Origin: Bacteroidota bacterium
Lineage (GTDB): Bacteria; Bacteroidota; Bacteroidia; Bacteroidales; JACABE01
Direction of reading: 5' to 3'
DNA length: 64,000 nt
NCBI GenBank assembly: GCA_013377005.1
Contig: JACABE010000023.1
Span: 1-64,000, forward strand
This document shows positions 24,143 through 32,800 of this stretch, one piece after another. The position numbers and the translations under genes were made by a program. The notes under the pieces are model-generated. The model did no database searches. It had not been told where the DNA came from and was given only the letters and a program-made list of their open reading frames with translations. How positions within the stretch are numbered: position 1 is the first letter of the stretch; each line of letters opens with the position of its first letter.

Positions 24143-27100
24143 TTATTGAATTACAATTTTTTTAGAGATAATTCCATCAAAAGTCAGGATATTTAATATA
24201 TATATCCCTTTAGGATATTCTTGCATGATAAAGTCTTTATTAAATGAAGATGAACCACCAAAGTTGTATTTTTCATTAATAATCATCTGTCCGATTTCGT
24301 TGTATAAAAACAATTGAAAATCTGTTTTGATTCCGTTTATTTTTATTTCAAAATTTCCCTTATTAGGGTTTGGATAAACGATTAATTGTGAAGAATTAGT
24401 ATTTTCAAAAACCCCAACATTAGAAAGCTTCACAGAATCCTGATAATTATCAGAGCCACATATATTTGTAGCTGTCAAGTTTACAAGATAATTACCAAAT
24501 GTGCTATATGTATGTAAAGGATTAATCTGATTAGAAATAGGGCTGCTATCTCCAAAATCCCAAGAATATGAATTTGTATAAGTAGACGTATTCGTAAAGT
24601 TAACATTTAATACATTGATAGCTTTTGTAAAACTTGCAACAGGCAAACTTCTAATAACAACCTTTGAAGTATCATTTTGATTATTAGTCCAATTTACATC
24701 TGTTACAGAAATAAGTTTATATGTTGTAGAAATTGTCGGATTTACAATTAAAAGATAAGGTGTAGTATTAATATTATTAATATTCAGATTTGAACTTCCA
24801 TTATTATAAACGATTGCCCAAGGTGATGCACCTGTAAGATTAATTTTTAAAGTATCTGAAGTTCCTAAACATATACTATCAACTATATTTTGAAAATCAG
24901 CAGTTGGAAATGCAGTTATCATTACAGTTAATGAATCAGAAACGAGGCTGTTGCCACATGAATTTATAGCAATTACAGATATTTTTGCAGTTCCTGTAAA
25001 AGTATTATTCCAATCGAAAGTTGCAGAAGTAGTTGCACCACTTATTAAGGCTGCATTCGTTGGAGAAATACTCCATTGATAAGATGTTGCATTTGAACTA
25101 CCAGTAGTTGAATAAATTGAGTTAGGACTATTCTGGCTTAGATTTACTGGTCCTGTTGGTGTTCCTGGCTTTATAGGTAAAGAATTAATTGTAACCGTCA
25201 AACTATCAGAAGATATGCTGTTTCCACAACCATTAATACCAATAACAGTGATTTTAGCTATTCCGGTATAAGTATCTGTCCAATCAACAATAGCAGTAGT
25301 CGTTGTTCCTGTGATACTTCCTGCTATTGCAGGATAAATGCTCCATTGATAAGATGTGGCATTGCTACTTCCTGTGGTTGTGTAATTTGTATTAGCATTA
25401 TTTTCGCAAAGCGAAGTTGAACCGGTTGGAGTCGAAGGTTTTAAAGGAAGTGGATTAACCGTAACAGACAATGAATCTGAACTTAAGCTATTCCCACAAG
25501 TATTGACTCCTTTTACAGAAATTTTGGCAGTTCCTATAAAAATTGTATTCCAAGTAACAGATGCTGATGCAGTTGTACTAGAAATACTTCCTGCAGTGGT
25601 TGGATAAATACTCCACAAATAAGTAGTTGCATTGGTACTTCCTTGTGTATTATAATTGGTTGGAGTACTTCCCTGACACAAAATACTTGAACCCGTTGGT
25701 GTTACAGGTTTCAATGGTAATGGATTTAAAGTAGCGGTCAATGTATCTGAAGCTATTCCTGTTCCGCATGTATTTACACCTTTAACTATAATCTTGGCAC
25801 TTCCGGTAAAAGTATTATTCCAGTCAATGGTCATAGAAGTGGTTGTGCCGGAAATTGTTCCAGCGGTAGATGGATAAACAGACCAGTTGTAAGAAGTTGA
25901 ATTAATACTTCCCGATGTTGTGTAAGTTGAATTTGAATTATTCTCGCACAAAACTGTTGTACCACTTGGTGCTCCCGGTTTTACAGGCAAAGAATTTATT
26001 GTAACCGTCAAACTATCCGAAGATACGCTGTTTCCACAACCATTAATACCAATAACACTGATTTTGGATATTCCTGTATAAGTATTGCTCCAATCAACAA
26101 CAGCAGCAATTGTTGTACCTGTTATACTTCCTGCTATTGTAGGATAAATGCTCCATTGATAAGATGTGGCATTGCTACTTCCTGTAGTTGTGTAATTTGT
26201 ATTAGCATTATTTTCGCAAAGCGAAGTTGAGCCGGTTGGAGTTGTTGGCTTTAAAGGTAATGGATTAATTGTAACAGACAATGAATCTGAACTTAAACTA
26301 TTTCCACAAGTATTGATTCCTTTAACTGAAATTTTGGCAGTTCCTGTAAAGATTGTATTCCAAGTAACAGATGCTGTTGCAGTTGTACCAGAAATACTTC
26401 CTGCGGTGGTTGGATAAATACTCCACAAATAAGTAGTTGCATTTGTACTTCCTGCTGTATTATAATTGGTTGCGGCACTTCCCTGACATAAAGTACCTAA
26501 ACCCGTTGGTGCTGAAGGCTTCAAAGGCAATGGGTTCAATGAAACTGTCAACGAATCAGAAGCTATACCAGTTCCGCAAGCATTTATACCTTTAACTAAG
26601 ATTTTTGCAATTCCAGTAAAAGTATTATTCCAGTCAATGGTCATAGAAGTGGTTGTACCAGAAATTGTTCCGGCTGTAGATGGATAAACAGACCAACTAT
26701 ATGAAGTTGAATTAGCACTACCAGAAGTTGTGAAAGTTGAATTTGAATTATTCTCGCATAAAACTGTTGAACCGCTTGGTATTCCAGGTTTTGTAGGTAA
26801 AGAATTAATTGTAACCGTCAAACTATCCGAAGATATACTGTTTCCACAACCATTAATACCAATAACACTGATTTTGGATATTCCTGTGTAAGTATTGCTC
26901 CAATCAACAACAGCAGTAGACGTTGTTCCTGTGATATTTCCTGCTATTCCAGGATAAATACTCCATTGATAAGATGTTGCATAACTACTTCCTGATGTTG
27001 TGTAATTTGTATTAATATTATTTTCGCAAAGCGAAGTAGAACCATTTGGAATCGAGGGTTTTAAAGGAAGTGAATTAACCGTAACAGACAATGAATCTGA

Positions 27101-29821
27101 ACTTAAACTATTTCCACAAGTATTGATTCCTTTAACTGAAATTTTGGCAGTTCCTGTAAAGATTGTATTCCAAGTAACAGATGCTGTTGTAGTTGTACCA
27201 GAAATACTTCCTGCAGTGGTTGGATAAATACTCCACAAATAAGTAGTTGCATTGGTACTTCCTTGTGTATTATAATTGGTTGGAGTACTTCCCTGACACA
27301 AAATACTTGAACCCGTTGGTGTTACAGGTTTCAATGGTAATGGATTTAAAGTAGCGGTCAATGTATCTGAAGCTATTCCTGTTCCGCATGTATTTACACC
27401 TTTAACTATAATCTTGGCACTTCCGGTAAAAGTATTATTCCAGTCAATGGTCATAGAAGTGGTTGTGCCGGAAATTGTTCCTGCGGTAGATGGATAAACA
27501 GACCAGCTGTAAGAAGCTGAATTAGCACTTCCCGAAGTTGTGTAAGTTGAATTCAAATTATTCTCACATAAAATTGTTGAACCACTTGGTGTTCCTGGTT
27601 TTATTGGTAACGGGTTGACAGTAACTGTTAATGAATCTGAAGAAACACTATTTCCACAAGAATTTATGGCTTTCAAAGAAATTTTTGCAATTCCACTATA
27701 AGTGTCTGACCAATCAACTGATGCTGTTGTTGTATTTCCTGTAATAATTCCGGCAGAAGAAGGGGTTAAACTCCACATAAAACCACCACTGTTTACAGAT
27801 GAAGTTGAATAATTTGTATTTACAGCATTCTGACAAATTGAAGTTAAACCTGAAGGAATATTGGGTTTTAAAGGTAATGAATTAATAGTAATTAAAAGAG
27901 TATCGGATGATAAGCTATTTCCACAGGAATTTACTGCTTTTACTGTTATTTTAGCATTTCCAGAAAAAGTATTTGACCAATCAACTGATGCTGTTGTTGT
28001 ATTTCCGCTGATGTTTCCAGCATTGGCAGGTAAAATTGCCCATTGATAAGATAATGCATTGTAAACTAAAGGAATAAAAAAATCAGTATTTGCATTGTTT
28101 TCGCAAAGTGAAGTGGAACCTGTAGGTAAGTCTGGTTTTGCCGGTAAATTATTGATATTCAAATTAAACCCATTATCAGAACCTACAATACTAGGATTTG
28201 AGCTTACAACTCTGATTCTGTATGCACTCCCAACCGATGTATTAGAAGGTATTACTGCATTTATTATTCCTGAAGCAAAACTACTTAATATTCCTATATT
28301 TAAAGGATTAGTAAAACTTCCTGTAGCATCTGACAATTGAGTAGTGAAAAAATTTCCGTTTGCCAAGACATCTGAAACCGTATAAGGTACTGAAATTGTT
28401 TGTCCAGCACAAAGTGAATTAGAAGTCAGCGAACTTGTAGCTAAAGAAATATTTCCAAATAGTTTAATATTTCCATTAATCAAATTTACAGGAATACTAT
28501 TCAAATTACTATGAATAAATTCAATAGTAACGGGATTACTACTAAAGCTTATATTTGTATTACTTCCCGGAGTTCCGATCAAATTAAATTTCATTGAAAA
28601 TATGATTGTGGAATCTGCCAATGTTTGCCCAACCATAGATACATCATACCAAGAAAATGTTAATTTCCCTATTGAAGTTAAGGTTGTTCCAAAATTATTA
28701 GCATCCATACCATTAACCCCAAATTGCTGAACAGATACAAACGAAGCTACCGTTTGATCAAACATAATTGACCCTTGTATTGAAAGTATATTGATAAAAT
28801 CTTTAACTCTAATAGGAATAATGACCTGCCCGCCATTTACACCATTTACACTGTCAATTTTAAATGTCAAATTTGAAGGAACGGGTGTAGAACTTATTTT
28901 AATCACACCCGATTTAGCAGTAACAGAGATGGTGTTCAATGATGTATTCACAAACTCAATAGCAACAGGATTACTAGCAAAAGCAATAGCTGTTTGCAGT
29001 CCGACATTTCCTACTAGAGTATATTTAATAGCAAAAATGACAGAGGAATCAGCTAGTGTTAGCCCTGATAATGTTGCATCAGACCATGAAAACATTAATT
29101 TTCCATCAGTTATCTGTGTAGTTCCAAAATCAGATGCTGTCATTCCAGGAAGTCCGATTTGTTCTATACTTACAAAACTGGCAATATTATGATTGAAAGT
29201 AACAGTACCCTGAGCAGAAATCATCTGATTAAACTGTTTAACCCTGATTGGCATAATTACCTGTGAACCAATCAAACCTGACAAAGAATCAGCAAATAAA
29301 AAGAGATTGGACAGTGGAAGACCTGACGGAATAATAATCTTTCCTGAAGTAGTTGTTACTGAAACTGTATTAAAATTATTGTCAGCAAATTCAATAGTAG
29401 TAGGACTATTAACCAAAGAAATAAGAGTTTGCTGCCCTGCTCCCCCAACTACATCAAATTTTATTGAAAATAAAACTGATGAATCTGTAAGACTAACCCC
29501 ATTTAAATTGGCTTCATTCCAAGAAAATAAAAGTTTTCCAGAAGCAATTTGAGTTAGTCCAAAATTATTAATATTCATACCAGTAATACCAAATTGTGAT
29601 ATCGTTGAATAGGTTGCAATAGCAGGATCAAAACTTATCGTTCCCTGAGCAGAAATAATATTTTGAAAGTTCTTAACTCTAACATTGACAATTACCTGAG
29701 CTCCATTAGAAACACTCACGCTATCAATTTTTACAATTACCGGATTGGTTTGAACTTCTGCATTTACATCCAATAATCCAATAAATAAAAATAAAAATAT
29801 GAAATTTACTATATCTTTCAT
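24143..29821 (-). CDS. Giant T9SS surface protein: three cohesin-like domains and 12 Ig/PKD-like repeats
   Basis: An 1892-residue protein with a signal peptide (FIFLFLFIGLLDVNA). Three cohesin-like domains at about 30-163, 171-308 and 317-450 each show VNVRVKNFQNI-SAQGTISFDP and FSW...LADSS-FSIKF patterns. A beta domain (455-560) and twelve tandem repeats of about 90 residues follow (560-1640, motif KPxxPxGSTxLCENN...YxWSIYPxxAGSISGTT). A PKD domain lies near 1740-1800 (SYSWDFGDSS). The C-terminal type A sorting domain starts QLIVYPNPNKGNFEI. It should be displayed on the cell surface as a long fibre. The cohesins could dock the dockerin of the neighbouring protein. It is cotranscribed with that gene (31-bp gap). 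Confidence 0.88.
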   Translation of the reverse strand: MKDIVNFIFLFLFIGLLDVNAEVQTNPVIVKIDSVSVSNGAQVIVNVRVKNFQNIISAQGTISFDPAIATYSTISQFGITGMNINNFGLTQIASGKLLFSWNEANLNGVSLTDSSVLFSIKFDVVGGAGQQTLISLVNSPTTIEFADNNFNTVSVTTTSGKIIIPSGLPLSNLFLFADSLSGLIGSQVIMPIRVKQFNQMISAQGTVTFNHNIASFVSIEQIGLPGMTASDFGTTQITDGKLMFSWSDATLSGLTLADSSVIFAIKYTLVGNVGLQTAIAFASNPVAIEFVNTSLNTISVTAKSGVIKISSTPVPSNLTFKIDSVNGVNGGQVIIPIRVKDFINILSIQGSIMFDQTVASFVSVQQFGVNGMDANNFGTTLTSIGKLTFSWYDVSMVGQTLADSTIIFSMKFNLIGTPGSNTNISFSSNPVTIEFIHSNLNSIPVNLINGNIKLFGNISLATSSLTSNSLCAGQTISVPYTVSDVLANGNFFTTQLSDATGSFTNPLNIGILSSFASGIINAVIPSNTSVGSAYRIRVVSSNPSIVGSDNGFNLNINNLPAKPDLPTGSTSLCENNANTDFFIPLVYNALSYQWAILPANAGNISGNTTTASVDWSNTFSGNAKITVKAVNSCGNSLSSDTLLITINSLPLKPNIPSGLTSICQNAVNTNYSTSSVNSGGFMWSLTPSSAGIITGNTTTASVDWSDTYSGIAKISLKAINSCGNSVSSDSLTVTVNPLPIKPGTPSGSTILCENNLNSTYTTSGSANSASYSWSVYPSTAGTISGTTTSMTIDWNNTFTGSAKIIVKGVNTCGTGIASDTLTATLNPLPLKPVTPTGSSILCQGSTPTNYNTQGSTNATTYLWSIYPTTAGSISGTTTTASVTWNTIFTGTAKISVKGINTCGNSLSSDSLSVTVNSLPLKPSIPNGSTSLCENNINTNYTTSGSSYATSYQWSIYPGIAGNITGTTSTAVVDWSNTYTGISKISVIGINGCGNSISSDSLTVTINSLPTKPGIPSGSTVLCENNSNSTFTTSGSANSTSYSWSVYPSTAGTISGTTTSMTIDWNNTFTGIAKILVKGINACGTGIASDSLTVSLNPLPLKPSAPTGLGTLCQGSAATNYNTAGSTNATTYLWSIYPTTAGSISGTTATASVTWNTIFTGTAKISVKGINTCGNSLSSDSLSVTINPLPLKPTTPTGSTSLCENNANTNYTTTGSSNATSYQWSIYPTIAGSITGTTIAAVVDWSNTYTGISKISVIGINGCGNSVSSDSLTVTINSLPVKPGAPSGTTVLCENNSNSTYTTSGSINSTSYNWSVYPSTAGTISGTTTSMTIDWNNTFTGSAKIIVKGVNTCGTGIASDTLTATLNPLPLKPVTPTGSSILCQGSTPTNYNTQGSTNATTYLWSIYPTTAGSISSTTASASVTWNTIFIGTAKISVKGVNTCGNSLSSDSLSVTVNPLPLKPSTPTGSTSLCENNANTNYTTTGSSNATSYQWSIYPAIAGSITGTTTTAIVDWTDTYTGIAKITVIGINGCGNSISSDSLTVTINSLPIKPGTPTGPVNLSQNSPNSIYSTTGSSNATSYQWSISPTNAALISGATTSATFDWNNTFTGTAKISVIAINSCGNSLVSDSLTVMITAFPTADFQNIVDSICLGTSDTLKINLTGASPWAIVYNNGSSNLNINNINTTPYLLIVNPTISTTYKLISVTDVNWTNNQNDTSKVVIRSLPVASFTKAINVLNVNFTNTSTYTNSYSWDFGDSSPISNQINPLHTYSTFGNYLVNLTATNICGSDNYQDSVKLSNVGVFENTNSSQLIVYPNPNKGNFEIKINGIKTDFQLFLYNEIGQMIINEKYNFGGSSSFNKDFIMQEYPKGIYILNILTFDGIISKKIVIQ
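24930..28160 (-). repeat. Twelve 270-bp tandem repeats with an 810-bp higher-order unit
   Basis: Repeats 3-5, 6-8 and 9-11 follow the same A-B-C order, giving a higher-order period of 810 bp. Positions 25580-25861 are identical base for base with 27200-27481 (282 bp, offset 1620), while the intermediate copy 810 bp away is clearly more divergent. Confidence 0.9.
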
Positions 29822-29852
29822 TCCTTAGTATTTTAAATTGATTTTTAATTAG

Positions 29853-32800
29853 TTATCGAATTAAAATCAATTTCCTGTTTGCAATAAAATCACCTGCCTG
29901 CATTTTCAACAAATAATTTCCGTTACTTAATTCTTTGTTATGCTGATTTTTACCATTCCACGTCAAACAATACTTTCCTTTTGTATAATTTCCACTAAAA
30001 TTATAAACTTCTTCACCTAACAAATTGTAAATCGTCAAAACTACCTTCTGATTTTCAGGTAAATTAAATGTAATCAATGTATTATCAGAAAATGGATTAG
30101 GTGAATTTTGCAGTAAATAATAACCTTCTTTCTGATTTTCACTTATCGAAGTTGCATTGTTTATTCTGATGTTTGCTGAAGTTGCAACAACTGTCAGTTC
30201 ATCTAAATTGCTATTATATGCTTCACTATGAGTTATTGATGAATTAATCTGAATAGAAGAATTTACTGAATTGTGATTAATTACTTTTAATTTCAGTGTA
30301 AACACAGTAGTACCATCTGCCAGGTTTTGCCCGTTTGTATTTTCTGTGCTCCACAAAGCAGTAATTTTCCCTTGAGAAGCATAATTTGTGCCATAATTAC
30401 CAATCAGTGCTTCATTATCAATTGCAACAAATTCAAAATCATTGGGATTCCACTCCAAACTAAATTGATATCCACTCACATCATTAAAGTTGCTCACTTT
30501 TACAGGAATACTGATAATATCTCCATAATTTGCATTTTGACTTAATAAATCAAAATTAATATTCCCGACAGCACTATTTTTTGAAGTATTTGGATTCCAG
30601 CTATTGTTAACATCACCAAGTTTGACAGCAATAAAATTCTGATCGGTCAGATTGTTGGCATTGCTGTATGAACGTGTATTTTCATAAGGAAATGGTTGTT
30701 GAGGATTACTGAAAACATAATCGGAATTTACAAACTTCCATATTTCATTATTAGGGAAATTAGTAGCAGTTTGTAAAATTAACGATTTAATTAACAATAT
30801 ATCCATCGTAGAAATATTTCCAGATTGGTTTACGTCAGCTGCAATAACCTTATATGCAGAATTCAATGGCTGAATATTTAAAATATGTCGTTGAATCAAA
30901 ATCAAATCCAATGTTGATAATCCGCTAAGTGCAGAAATATCATTTCCTTTTGAAGGAGTTATGGTATATGAATTTCCCTGTAAAACATTAAAATTATAAA
31001 TTCCATTTGTTGAAGTTATTACAGAATCATTTGCACCTGAACCGTTTAATTTCAGTTTCACATTATTCATCAAATAATTTTGTTCTGTATGAACATTCCC
31101 TGAAATAACCACGTTACTTGCAACTCCAGTAACAGTTACATTTACTGTTGCTACCGGACTCTGACAAGTGTTTACAGTAGCTCTTACTGAATAAATTCCA
31201 TTTAAAGCTGAAGTTGCATTCGGAAATAATGGGTTTTGTTGAGCAGATGTGAATCCATTAGGTCCAGACCACTGATAACTTGCATTTGGAATAGTACTTG
31301 CTGATAATTGAAGCGTTCCATATATTGCAACTGGAGAATTACTTGATGCAACAGGTGCAGCCGGCAATGAATTGACAGTGACACCAATATTGTTTGAAAC
31401 AGCAGAACATCCTAAACTACTAACTGTCACATAATACAAACCACTTGTAGAAACCGTAATAGATTGTGAAGTCTGACCTCCTGGATACCAAAGATTTCCA
31501 GTTGTACTTGAAGAAGTCAAAATAACATTCCCTCCTATACAGAAAGTTGTGAGTCCACTTGAATTTATGCTGGCTGTGACACTTTGGGTGATTGTAAAGA
31601 AATTATTACTTAAATCAATAGTACTCCAGTTATTCGCATCCTTAATCCTGATTTTACATTTATTTGAATTAATATTGGGCACATTCCAGGCGTAAGTACC
31701 ACTTAATGTATTGTAATTACTTATTATTGAATTCCATGTAAAACCACTATCAGCAGTGTATTCTATATTAAAATTTCCTGAGGCTCCTGATGAATTCCAG
31801 TTAATATTTTGTGTTGCACATCCTGTTAAATTTTCCCCTCCATTAGGAGATGTAATATTTATGACAGGTGCCGGCAAACCTATAGCAAAAGCATTATTGC
31901 TTTTATCAAGTTTACAGGTATTAATAAAATCAGTTACTTTAACAAGACAATTGGATGAAGATGCTGCAGGAACCAACCATGCATAACTATTACCCGGAAT
32001 ATTCTGATTATACACAATATTTGTCCAGGTGCTTCCACCATTAATTGAATAATCTATACTATAATAACTTGAAGAGCCAGTTGCTGCCCAACTTATATTC
32101 TGGATTGTACCGGGTTGAAGACTTTCACCACCATTTGGAGCATTGATTACTATAGCTGGGGTTATGGTAAATGTTGCATCACTGATATCGGTTTTTATTG
32201 CATAACTGTTATCCGTTACTCTTATCAAACATTGGGTTGAAGGAGTATTAGGAATAGTCCAGTCATAGGTATTATTTGAACCGGATGAGCTGTAACTACT
32301 TATAATAGTTGTCCAGCTAAGCCCGTTATCTATTGAATAATCTATTTTATAACTACCAGAACCACCGCCACTATTCCATTTGATAGTGGTTTGCGTACAT
32401 ACCCTCCATTCTTCCATACCGTTATCACCATTAGGTGAAGTAATTACAAGTCCCGGTTTAATGCTGAAAATGGCATTGCTGATATCATAATTTGACGGAT
32501 TATTATATTCATTAACTTTAACAAGACATTTTGTTGAGAAATTATTGGGCACATTCCATGAATAACTTCCGCTATTACTAGTTACTGAAACTATGGGTAA
32601 CCAGGTTGCACCACTATCCACAGAATAAGTTAAACTTACATAACTTGCATAGAAGTATTCACTTGTCCAGTTGATACTGTATGTTGAACCATAATATAAT
32701 GATTCACCTCCATTAGGAGATGTTAGCATCGGAGTACCTGGAATTATTGAGAAATTTGCATTGCTGATATCTTTTATACAACTGTTGTCATAATCCACTA

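Noticed and set aside
24930-28160. Regular repeats that could be taken for a CRISPR or non-coding satellite array
   Set aside because: The repeats are 270 bp, lie in one long open frame and encode Ig/PKD-like modules with conservative changes.
28791-29192. Long open frames antisense to the giant proteins
   Set aside because: They mirror the codon pattern of the repeats, lack start signals and have no homologous-looking features.
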